This document shows positions 1-6,133 of a stretch of 9,405 bases of DNA, in pieces (the first letter of the stretch is position 1; each line of letters opens with the position of its first letter). The notes under the pieces were generated by a model. It was not told the origin of the DNA. It did no database searches and saw nothing but the letters and a program-made list of their open reading frames with translations. Position numbers and translations under genes: made by a program. Source of the DNA: Chloroflexota bacterium (GTDB taxonomy: Bacteria > Chloroflexota > UBA6077 > CF-72); the NCBI GenBank assembly GCA_019247135.1, contig JAFAPL010000461.1, forward strand, positions 1-9,405, in the 5' to 3' direction.

Positions 1-272
1 AGGCCATGGCAGCGGTGAAGTCGGCGCCCTCGCGGAAGATCGCACGGGCCAACGCCACGGCGGCATACGAGCAGGACGAGGAGGCGGCCCCCAGGCCGCA
101 GGCGACGGCCAGCGTGCGGGGCGCGTGGTCCGGCAGCAGGCGCACCATCTCCTGCTTCGACACGACCGCCTCGACCAGGCCGGACAGGGTGAAGCCCAGG
201 ACCAGCGCCCAGGCGATCTGCCAGGCCCGGGCCCAGGGCGCGCAGGACGGCGTCGATCACCGACCCGAGCAT
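1..272 (-). CDS. YraQ/ArsP-like (DUF318, UPF0718) permease, 5' part only, with an apparent frameshift
   Basis: The minus strand encodes the start of a multi-pass inner-membrane permease of the DUF318 family, whose members include the organoarsenical exporter ArsP; the substrate here is unknown. From ATG at 272 it reads MLGSVIDAVLRA. The frame then shifts by one base, and the next frame gives a hydrophobic helix (ARAWQIAWALVLGFTLSG), a polar loop (EAVVSKQEMVRLLPDHAPR) and the family's hallmark Ser/Cys-rich stretch (GLGAASSSCSYAAVALARA, then REGADFTAAMA) before the window edge. Neither frame is open over the whole distance: the second has a stop just inside the ATG. Removing one base from the GGG run at 236-238 (plus strand) would restore a single frame. 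The gene is either frameshifted or carries a sequencing error. It is divergent from the XRE regulator, with 152 bp between the starts. The family call is firm; the state of the gene is uncertain. Confidence 0.7.
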   Translation of the reverse strand, partial: MLGSVIDAVLRALGPGLADRLGAGPGLHPVRPGRGGRVEAGDGAPAAGPRAPHAGRRLRPGGRLLVLLVCRRGVGPCDLPRGRRLHRCHG

Positions 273-278
273 CCGGTG

Positions 279-284
279 ATTATC
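279..284 (-). promoter_or_regulatory. Possible -10 hexamer for a leaderless permease transcript
   Basis: On the minus strand GATAAT (five of six matches to TATAAT) ends six bases before the ATG at 272. This would put the transcription start at or next to the start codon. There is no purine-rich ribosome binding site before this ATG. No convincing -35 element is visible, so this is only a suggestion. Confidence 0.3.
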
Positions 285-412
285 TCGCCGCCACCAGGCC
301 ACCGCTGCGACCCCCGACCCGCCTGCTTGCCCGCCAGCTTCGGTAACCAGGTGGGTCCGCGAGGCGTGTGGTAGGCTGGGGCCGCCCGGGACCGGCCCTG
401 CCGCGGAGGACG

Positions 413-419
413 GGAGGGG
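413..419 (+). promoter_or_regulatory. Ribosome binding site that fixes the GTG start of the XRE/NB-ARC gene
   Basis: A GGAGGGG run lies about 5-7 bases before the GTG at 425. An in-frame ATG at 368 would add 19 residues that are rich in Gly, Pro and Arg and look non-coding, with no ribosome binding site ahead of it. Starting at the GTG places the XRE domain at the N-terminus, as expected. Confidence 0.6.
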
Positions 420-424
420 ACTCT

Positions 425-2902
425 GTGCCGACCGCGTCCACGTTCGCCACCTTGCTACGCCAGCACCGCCTGGCCATCGGGCTGACCCAGGAGGGGCTGG
501 CCGAGCGGGCCGGGCTGAGTGTGCACGGCGTCCAGAAGCTGGAGCGCGGGGCCACCCACCCCTATCGCGACACCGCGCAGCGGTTGGCGAGCGCGCTCGC
601 CCTGGCGCCCGACGACCGCGATCGGTTCCTTGACGCGGTCCACCCCCTCCGACGTCGACGGGCCGAGCCGCGCCAGGTCGGCAACACTCCTCTCGGCGCC
701 ACCCTGCCGTCGCCGCTGACCAGCCTCATCGGCCGGGACCACGACGTGAGGATGCTCTCGGAGCTCCTGGCAAGCGCCCGCCTGGTGACGCTCACGGGCG
801 CCGGTGGTGTGGGTAAGACGCGCCTGGCGCTGGCGGTCGCCGCTCGGCTGGCCGACCGGTACGCCGACGGCGTGGCCTTCGTCGACCTGGCGCCGCTGCG
901 TGACGAGCGGTTGGTGGCGGCCACGATCGCCTGGAGCCTGGGCCTGACCGAGTCGGGCGGGCGCAGCGCGCGCGAGTTGCTGCAAGAGCACCTGCGCAAC
1001 CGGCAGGTGCTGCTGGTGCTGGACAACTTCGAGCACCTGCTGGGGGCGGCGCCGCTGGTGGCCGCTCTGATCCAGCGCTGCCCGCGCGTAGCGGTGCTGG
1101 CCACCAGCCGCACCGTGCTGCATGTCCAGGGCGAGCGCCGCATTCCGGTGGACCCGCTGGCCATCCCTCGTGCCGAGACCGACCCCGCCGAGCAGCAGCT
1201 CAGCGCCTGGCCAGCCGTGCGCCTGTTCATCGAGCGCGCCCAGACGGGTCTGCCTGGGTTCGCGCTCAGCGCGTACAACGGCGCAGCGGTGGCGGCGATC
1301 TGCCGCCACCTGGATGGGCTGCCGCTGGCTATCGAGCTGGCCGCGGCGCGGGTGCCGCTGTTGGCACCCGAGGCCTTGCTGCGGCGCCTGGAGCACCGCT
1401 TGCCACTGCTGACGGGTGGCGCCGCCGACCTGCCCGACCGCCACCGGACACTACGGGGCACCCTGGCCTGGAGCTATGACCTGCTCGCGCCCCTCGACCA
1501 GGTGCTGTTCCGACGCCTGGCGGTCTTCGCCGGCGGCTGGTTCCTGGAGGCAGCCGAAACCGTGTGTGCAGACGCACAGTTGCCACCCGGGGAGGTGCTC
1601 GACCGACTGCAGAAGCTGATCGACGCCAGCCTGGTACGCCGGTCGGCGGACCCCGACGGCGAGCCCCGCTTCGGAATGCTCGAGACGATCCGCGAATACG
1701 CGGCGGAGTGCCTCGAGGCTGCCGGTGAGCGAAGCGCCGTGCAACAGCGGCACGTCGAGTGGTGTCTCGGGCTGGCCGAGGCTTCGCGAGCCGAACAGTT
1801 GGCATTCGCGCACATCGCACGCCTGGCCCAGGAACAGGGCAACTTGCGAGCCGCTCTGCGTGCCTGCATCGTCAGCCGTGATGCAGCCAGCGGGTTGCGA
1901 CTCGGCGTCGCTATGTGGCCACTGTGGTTTCTGCGGGCCCTGTACGCCGAAGGGCGGGCCTGGCTCGATGAGCTCCTCGCCTTAGGGAGCCCGACGCCAA
2001 CCGCGCTCCGAGCCAGGGCGCTGACCTGGGCCGGGCACCTGGCGTATTGTCAAGGCGACTTTGCTGCCGCCAGATTACCGCTTGATGAAGCCGTGGCCAC
2101 TGCGCGCCTGTTGGCAGACGACCTGGAGCTCGTCGCTGCGCTCGTGAGGCGGTCCGCGGTTACCCGCCGCTTGGGCGATGCTGAGGGGGCCCGCGGCCAA
2201 CTTGCGGAGGCGCTGGCCTTGAGCCGCGGTCTTGATGACCGGTTCTGGACGGCGCTCGCCCTGAACCAACTGTGTGCGCTTTCCGCGGCGCAGCGCGATT
2301 ACCAGACCGCGATCAGGCATATCACTGAAGCCCTCGAGCTTTGGCGAGCGCAGAACCATCGCTGGGGGACCGCGCGAGCCCTGCTGCTCCTGGGTGGGGT
2401 GGCTACTAGCCAGGGCGACTTCAGGACCGCGAGCGCTCCGCTGACGGAGGCACTCCAGCTGGCTCGTCAGATAGACGATCGACAGGGTGTGGTGGCTGCG
2501 CTCCTGGGCCTGGCCACGTGCTCGCTGGAGGCGGGCGAGGCGGCCGACGTCGGCGCACTGCTCGCAGAGGCGCTGTCCCTCACACGGGACGCTGGCGATC
2601 GTTTGGCAGCGGCTCGGTGTCTTGAATCAATCGCGGCCCTGGTGGCGGCGAACCAGCCCGAGCCTGCCCTGCGCCTCGCCGCGGCAGCCATGGAGCTGCG
2701 CCACGTCCTCGGTACGGAGCAACTGCCAAGCGAAAGCGCCCGCCAGGCACGCTGGCAGGCCGTGGCGCGTGGTGAGCTTGGCGACGCGGCCGCCAGCGTC
2801 GCATGTGCGGCGGGGCAGCGCCAGTCGCCGGACCACGCCATCAGCGAGGCCCTGGCTCTGGCAGCAGCGGGGGCACCGACAGCGGCTCATCTCAGGACAT
2901 AG
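425..2902 (+). CDS. XRE-family HTH / NB-ARC ATPase / TPR signal-transduction regulator (STAND protein)
   Basis: This 825-residue cytoplasmic protein is probably a ligand- or partner-controlled transcriptional regulator; its target genes are unknown. An XRE helix-turn-helix covers about residues 7-62, with LTQEGLAERAGLSVHGVQK and LERG at 20-42. A STAND NTPase follows: the entry motif LIGRDHDVRML near 100-110, Walker A GAGGVGKT at 125-132, Walker B LLVLD at 196-200, the ATSR sensor at 226-229 and GLPLAIEL at 298-305. Next comes a winged-helix-like segment with HRTLRGTLAWSYDLL. From about residue 450 to the end are Ala/Leu-rich helical repeats of TPR type (for example GDFAAARLPLDEAVATARLL and GDFRTASAPLTEALQLARQ). 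In this architecture TPRs usually hold the ATPase inactive until a signal binds. The gene is intact over 2.4 kb. Its last 16 bases overlap the open frame leaving the Tn3 relic. Domain calls are confident; the function is inferred. Confidence 0.93.
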   Translation: MPTASTFATLLRQHRLAIGLTQEGLAERAGLSVHGVQKLERGATHPYRDTAQRLASALALAPDDRDRFLDAVHPLRRRRAEPRQVGNTPLGATLPSPLTSLIGRDHDVRMLSELLASARLVTLTGAGGVGKTRLALAVAARLADRYADGVAFVDLAPLRDERLVAATIAWSLGLTESGGRSARELLQEHLRNRQVLLVLDNFEHLLGAAPLVAALIQRCPRVAVLATSRTVLHVQGERRIPVDPLAIPRAETDPAEQQLSAWPAVRLFIERAQTGLPGFALSAYNGAAVAAICRHLDGLPLAIELAAARVPLLAPEALLRRLEHRLPLLTGGAADLPDRHRTLRGTLAWSYDLLAPLDQVLFRRLAVFAGGWFLEAAETVCADAQLPPGEVLDRLQKLIDASLVRRSADPDGEPRFGMLETIREYAAECLEAAGERSAVQQRHVEWCLGLAEASRAEQLAFAHIARLAQEQGNLRAALRACIVSRDAASGLRLGVAMWPLWFLRALYAEGRAWLDELLALGSPTPTALRARALTWAGHLAYCQGDFAAARLPLDEAVATARLLADDLELVAALVRRSAVTRRLGDAEGARGQLAEALALSRGLDDRFWTALALNQLCALSAAQRDYQTAIRHITEALELWRAQNHRWGTARALLLLGGVATSQGDFRTASAPLTEALQLARQIDDRQGVVAALLGLATCSLEAGEAADVGALLAEALSLTRDAGDRLAAARCLESIAALVAANQPEPALRLAAAAMELRHVLGTEQLPSESARQARWQAVARGELGDAAASVACAAGQRQSPDHAISEALALAAAGAPTAAHLRT

Positions 2903-2949
2903 CCAGTGCTGCTGGTCAGCGGACCGGGAGGCTGGGAGCTGCCGCCAGT

Positions 2950-3255
2950 TCGCGCACCCTGGGTATCCGCATGGACCGTGGTCGGCTGAGTGTCGGACGT
3001 GTTCGTGACAGGCCTTCCAGGATGTAGATCGCTTCCCACACGCCGCACGGAATGAAATGGCTGAACAGAGCGATGTAGATATCGGCCACCTGGTGGTACG
3101 CAATGCCACCGTAACCGCCATCGCGAATCGAGTACTCGGCAAGCAGACTGTTCTCTGCGAGCTCGTACTTGGTGCCATCCGCCACGGCGGAGCTGCCGCT
3201 GCCCCACACCTTCGGCAAATCGCAGCGGTGATACGGGGCTCTCGCAATCATCGGA
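2950..3255 (-). pseudogene. Tn3-family transposase (tnpA) internal fragment, truncated and frameshifted
   Basis: This minus-strand remnant covers the middle of the DDE catalytic domain of a Tn3-family transposase. Reading from about 3255 down, it has YHRCDLPKVWGSG, then VADGTKYELAENSLLAEYS with the likely first catalytic Asp (codon 3177-3179), GGYGGIAYHQVADIYIALFS and HFIPCGVWEAIYILEGL. The frame then shifts by one base, and the next frame continues NTSDTQPTTVHADTQGA with the likely second catalytic Asp (codon 2965-2967). Family similarity stops after that motif. The N-terminal several hundred residues and the part carrying the catalytic Glu are absent. The fragment lies between the 3' end of the XRE/NB-ARC gene and the LuxR relic. 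It cannot make an active transposase. Confidence 0.75.
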
Positions 3256-3308
3256 ACGAAAATGTCCGCCGGACGTTCCCAGCGAGGTCTCAAACGAGCG
3301 CGGGCAGG

Positions 3309-3930
3309 CTAGGCCGAGGCGGGATGGTGTCTGTAGAACACCTCCGCCACGAGGTCCCGGCGGCTGCGCACACCGGGAGCCCACACCCGCCTCGTCGAAG
3401 ATGGCTTTCAAGTGGTCCTTCACCGTGTGCGGACTGACGCACAGGCAGCAGGCGATCTCGTCGGTCGGCAGGCCCTGGAGCACGTGCGGCACCAGGCTTG
3501 GGCCGGCTCGATGCTGATCGCCACCTGGCTCACACCGGTGGGCGCACGCGGCAGCGAGCCGTGAACCACGAGCCAGTGAATGAGGGCGTCCGTAGCGGCG
3601 GCGCGAGACGACGCCAGCCAGTAGCGTCCCCTGCGCCGCGCCCCGCGCCGCCGGCACCAGGTAGATGAGCTTCGGCAGCCGTTGGCTGTCGGACGCGCCC
3701 GAGTCGAGCTCTTCCAGCAGCTCGTCGGCCTGGCCGGTCGTGCCTACCACCGTGTCCATCCTCAGCCAGCACCAGTAGGCCGGGCACTCGCGCTGTGGTC
3801 CTCTCGGCGAGCGCCGCCGCCAGCTTGGTCGCTCCACTCCGTGAGGGCGAGCGCAGCGGGCCCAACCCGAGCCAGACGAGCATTTTCCAGTTGCACGCGT
3901 TGACCCAGTATCGCCGCACCAGGGCCAGTC
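3309..3930 (-). pseudogene. LuxR-family transcriptional regulator, C-terminal relic with several frameshifts and a damaged HTH
   Basis: On the minus strand, three reading frames in turn spell the last part of a LuxR-type regulator. One frame gives GLLVLAEDG, the next gives VVGTTGQADELLEELDSGAS and RLPKLIYLVPAARGAAQG, and the third gives RYWLASSRAAATDALIHWLV with VHGSLPRAPTGVSQVAISIE and PAQA. The second frame then resumes with SLVPHVLQGLPTDEIACCL and CVSPHTVKDHLKAIFDEAGV, and the relic ends in SRRDLVAEVFYRHHPASA with a stop at 3309. Homologues normally have about 17 residues (of the form xYGLTxREREVxxLVL) between LVPHVL and QGLPTDEIA, so the first part of the DNA-binding HTH is deleted. A short duplication-like insertion precedes SRRDL. 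The N-terminal sensory half is missing, replaced at the upstream end by the padR gene. It is surely non-functional as a LuxR protein. Confidence 0.75.
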
Positions 3931-4493
3931 TCAGGCCACTCCCGCACATGCGCGGTTGCCCAGCTCGCCCACGCCAGCATCGTCTGCGCGTGCTCGAACA
4001 GGTATCGGCCGATCAGCGAGCCAATGTGCAGGCGCTCGGCGAACGGCCCCGGCCCCTCGGCGTATGAGGCAGTGATGGCCCGGAACACATCGAGCAGCGA
4101 CTCTGCCTGCGTCGCGAGCGCCTCCAGCGCTCTGAGGGCATCCTCGATGGTCCCGAGGTCGGCAAAGAAGAATTTGAGGAGCGCTTCCGACTCGAATTGT
4201 GGCCGGGCAGCTGGCCTCGCCAGCCAGTGCTGCATCGCCTGTCTTCCTTCTGCTGTGGCGGAATAGACGGTTTTGGTGCGGCGAGGACCTGCCGGAACTT
4301 CGCGTGCCGTGGCGTAGCCGATATCCACTAGCTTCTGCGGCTCGCGATAGATGCCGCTCTCGGCACGCGGCCAGATGAAGCGCAGGCTGCGGGCCATTTG
4401 CTGGGTCAGCTCGTACGCCGACCACGGCCGCAAGCACAGCAGACCCAAGACGGCATAGGTGGTTGCGCCGATTTCCGCGGTTGACCTCGCCAC
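3762..4493 (-). CDS. PadR-family transcriptional repressor with a read-through C-terminal tail
   Basis: This 243-residue protein is a DNA-binding dimeric repressor in the PadR family. Residues 10-90 form the winged helix: TTYAVLGLLCLRPWSAYELT, then SGIYREPQKLVDIGYATARE and RRTKTVYSATAEGRQAM for the wing. Residues 95-187 are the helical dimerisation and ligand domain (ending LFEHAQTMLAWASWATAHVR, EWPET). The start is GTG at 4493; the family usually begins a few residues before the TTYAVLGLL motif, and no better in-frame start lies upstream. Family members usually end near residue 185-195. Here about 50 further residues, rich in Ala, Gly and Arg, read through DNA that belongs to the LuxR relic in another frame, so the original stop was probably lost. 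The gene is divergent from the FAD oxidoreductase, and a perfect inverted repeat lies between them. By analogy it likely represses both genes. The effector is unknown. Confidence 0.9.
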   Translation of the reverse strand: MARSTAEIGATTYAVLGLLCLRPWSAYELTQQMARSLRFIWPRAESGIYREPQKLVDIGYATAREVPAGPRRTKTVYSATAEGRQAMQHWLARPAARPQFESEALLKFFFADLGTIEDALRALEALATQAESLLDVFRAITASYAEGPGPFAERLHIGSLIGRYLFEHAQTMLAWASWATAHVREWPETGPGAAILGQRVQLENARLARVGPAALALTEWSDQAGGGARREDHSASARPTGAG

Positions 4494-4509
4494 TGCTCCA
4501 TTGTATAGT
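4481..4509 (+). promoter_or_regulatory. Sigma70-like promoter for the FAD oxidoreductase
   Basis: TTGACC at 4481-4486 and TATAGT at 4504-4509 each match the consensus at five of six positions and are exactly 17 bases apart. The predicted transcription start is about 4515-4517, at the left edge of the inverted repeat. The -35 hexamer lies inside the first codons of the divergent padR gene. Confidence 0.6.
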
Positions 4510-4526
4510 AAATCGCACTACTCCAA
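4500..4526 (-). promoter_or_regulatory. Weak candidate promoter for padR, possibly leaderless
   Basis: On the minus strand TACAAT (4505-4500) ends six bases before the GTG at 4493, so the transcript would start at or beside the start codon. A TTGGAG at 4526-4521 could serve as a -35 but is only 15 bases away. It lies inside the inverted repeat. The -10 overlaps the -10 of the plus-strand promoter, so the two promoters are back to back. Confidence 0.3.
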
Positions 4527-4538
4527 TGTGGAGTAGTG
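4516..4538. promoter_or_regulatory. Perfect 9-bp inverted repeat, probable PadR operator
   Basis: CACTACTCC and GGAGTAGTG flank the five-base spacer AATGT, with no mismatch in either 9-base arm. The site lies 22 bp upstream of the padR start and covers the predicted transcription start of the oxidoreductase. A repressor bound here would block the plus-strand promoter and sit over the candidate -35 of padR. PadR regulators usually bind dyads between themselves and their divergent target, which supports this role. Binding itself is inferred. Confidence 0.65.
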
Positions 4539-4539
4539 G

Positions 4540-4575
4540 CCAAGGCTCCGGCCGACCCGACTGTGCGAGCCTTGG
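4540..4575 (+). repeat. Second perfect inverted repeat, in the oxidoreductase 5' leader
   Basis: CCAAGGCTC (4540-4548) and GAGCCTTGG (4567-4575) are exact complements around an 18-base loop. The repeat starts two bases after the operator-like dyad and ends 25 bases before the ribosome binding site. In RNA it would form a 9-bp stem in the leader of the oxidoreductase transcript. It could also be a second protein-binding site. It lacks a following T-tract, so it is not a classical terminator. Confidence 0.5.
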
Positions 4576-4600
4576 GGAGAATGACCGCACCTCATCCCGC

Positions 4601-4607
4601 AGGAGAG
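4601..4607 (+). promoter_or_regulatory. Ribosome binding site of the FAD oxidoreductase
   Basis: AGGAGAG lies seven bases upstream of the ATG at 4615, supporting that start. A second ATG at 4581 is in the same frame's neighbourhood but has no such site and would not give the FAD-family N-terminus. Confidence 0.6.
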
Positions 4608-4614
4608 CATCGTC

Positions 4615-6042
4615 ATGACGCAGGTCGCATCCAACTCAGCGCTCCCTTCACTGGACGGGCTTCGAGCCAGCTTCCGTGGCGAATTGATCGGCACGGATCA
4701 TCCAGCCTACGAACAGACGCGGCGGTCGCTGCTGTTCAACGGCATGCATGACCGACGCCCCGCACTGATCGCCCGCTGCTCGTACGCCGGTGACGTGCAG
4801 GCCGCACTGAGCTACGCGCGTGCTCAGAACCTGCTCGTGGCGGTCAGGGGTGGTGGTCATTCCACGCCGGGCTACTCGAGCTGCGATGACGGGGTCGTGA
4901 TCGACACCAGTCCGATCAAGACGGTCGACATCGATACCGCTCAGCGCGAGGGTCGTTTCGGCGCGGGCCTCACCTGGGCCGAGCTGGACGCCGCCACCCA
5001 GGCGGATGGGTTGGCCGTCACGGGCGGGCGAGTCTCTCACACGGGCATCGCCGGCTTTACCCTTGGCAGTGGCTCGGGCTGGCTGGAGCGCAAGTACGGC
5101 ATGACCGCCGCGAGTCTTCTGGCGGCTCAGGTGGTCACCGCCGACGGTCAGTTGGTGAACGCCAGCGCCGACGAAAACCCGGACCTGCTGTGGGGCTTGA
5201 GGGGTGGCGCGGGCAATTTCGGCGTTGTCACGGAGTTCCGCTTCCGACTGCACCCGGTGGGCCCGCTGGTTTTCGCCGGCCTCATCCTTCATCCTCGCGA
5301 GTCAGCCTCGGCGTTCATCCGCTTCTATCGAGAGTTCATGCGTGATGCTCCTGACGATGTGGGCGGGGCCGTCGGGCTCATGACCGCGCCTCCCGCGGAG
5401 TTCATTCCTGAAGCAGCGCGGGGCCAGCAGGTCTGCGGCGTGCTCGTGTTCTATACGGGCGATCTCCAGCAGGGCCCGACGGCGTTTGGCCCCGTGCTGG
5501 AGTGGGGAAAGCCGTTGATGTCGCAAGTGGGCCCCATGCCCTACACGGCCGTCCAGAGCTTGCTCGACGACAGCTTTCCATGGGGCATCAAGGATTACGG
5601 CAAAGTGGACTATGTGCGCGACCTCTCAGATCAGGCGGTCGACACGATGGTCCAACTCGCGTGGCAGGCAAGATCGCCGTTCTCTGTCGTCCTCCTGTGC
5701 CCGTTGGGTGGTGCCGTCTCACGCATGGACCGAGGCTCGATGGCCCTCAACATTCCGAACATGGACTGGATGTACTTCTGCGAGGCGACCTCGTGGGACG
5801 ACCAGCAGCAAGCAGCAGACATCGCCTGGGCGAAAAACTTCCTCGCGACGATGCGCCCGTGGTCCGTCGATCAGGCGCCTCCGAACTTCCTCGAGCCGGA
5901 CGAAGGCACCCGCCGGATCCGAGCCTCGTTCGGAGAAAAGAAGTTCCAGCGATTGACAGCACTCAAGGACCGCTACGACCCGACCAACGTCTTCTCGCGA
6001 AACGTCAATATTCGACCCAGCGGCGCACGCGCTCGGACATAG
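4615..6042 (+). CDS. FAD-binding (PCMH-type, berberine-bridge-enzyme-like) oxidoreductase
   Basis: This 475-residue flavoprotein oxidises a small organic substrate, which the sequence does not identify; relatives act on sugars, alkaloids and secondary metabolites, usually with O2 as acceptor. The N-terminal FAD domain spans about residues 30-220. It contains the phosphate-binding loop VRGGGHSTPG, whose His82 is the expected site of covalent 8-alpha-histidyl FAD attachment, and later GGRVSHTGIAGFTLGSG and LRGGAGNFGVVTEF. The substrate domain follows, and the C-terminal BBE segment ends YDPTNVFSRNVNI at 454-466, the usual family ending. In bicovalent members a Cys lies in the G-x-C-P-T-V-G loop; here the aligned residue is Val140, so a single His linkage is predicted. 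No signal peptide is visible, so it is probably cytoplasmic. It is intact, full length and divergent from padR, which probably controls it. Confidence 0.95.
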   Translation: MTQVASNSALPSLDGLRASFRGELIGTDHPAYEQTRRSLLFNGMHDRRPALIARCSYAGDVQAALSYARAQNLLVAVRGGGHSTPGYSSCDDGVVIDTSPIKTVDIDTAQREGRFGAGLTWAELDAATQADGLAVTGGRVSHTGIAGFTLGSGSGWLERKYGMTAASLLAAQVVTADGQLVNASADENPDLLWGLRGGAGNFGVVTEFRFRLHPVGPLVFAGLILHPRESASAFIRFYREFMRDAPDDVGGAVGLMTAPPAEFIPEAARGQQVCGVLVFYTGDLQQGPTAFGPVLEWGKPLMSQVGPMPYTAVQSLLDDSFPWGIKDYGKVDYVRDLSDQAVDTMVQLAWQARSPFSVVLLCPLGGAVSRMDRGSMALNIPNMDWMYFCEATSWDDQQQAADIAWAKNFLATMRPWSVDQAPPNFLEPDEGTRRIRASFGEKKFQRLTALKDRYDPTNVFSRNVNIRPSGARART

Positions 6043-6105
6043 AGCGCCCGACTTCCCCCCAGCATACCTGCGCGGGCCCGATCTCGACATCAGCGTGGTA
6101 ACGGT

Positions 6106-6133
6106 CAGCGCCGGCGTCTACAGCCCGGTGCTG
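6106..6133. repeat. Imperfect inverted repeat over the 3' end of the large recombinase gene
   Basis: CAGCGCCGG (6106-6114) and CCGGTGCTG (6125-6133) pair over nine bases with one G-T wobble and a 10-base loop that contains the recombinase stop. There is no T-tract. It could be a weak transcription-end hairpin between the convergent oxidoreductase and recombinase genes, or a recombination site, or chance in GC-rich DNA. Confidence 0.2.

Noticed and set aside
455..1444. Long open frame of 329 codons on the minus strand inside the XRE/NB-ARC gene
   Set aside because: It is a GC-driven mirror of the plus-strand gene, with Gln/Arg-rich low-complexity translation and no family motifs.
2627..3247. 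Minus-strand frame of about 206 codons across the end of the XRE/NB-ARC gene and the Tn3 relic
   Set aside because: It is out of frame with both the transposase motifs and the regulator; its composition is Cys/Arg-rich and it crosses unrelated segments.
3057..3437. Plus-strand frame of 126 codons opposite the Tn3 and LuxR relics
   Set aside because: The opposite strand carries clear family motifs throughout; this frame has none and no ribosome binding site.
3931..4590. Alternative minus-strand frame of about 219 codons starting upstream of padR
   Set aside because: It overlaps padR in another frame. The PadR winged-helix motifs are in the frame starting at 4493, and this one shows no domain.
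5502..6101. Plus-strand frame of about 199 codons overlapping the FAD oxidoreductase 3' end
   Set aside because: It is an out-of-frame shadow; the FAD frame with the BBE ending is unbroken to 6042.
6043..6117. A third recombinase-associated gene (TnpC-like) downstream of the pair
   Set aside because: Only 75 bp are available before the convergent oxidoreductase, and no open frame there has family features.
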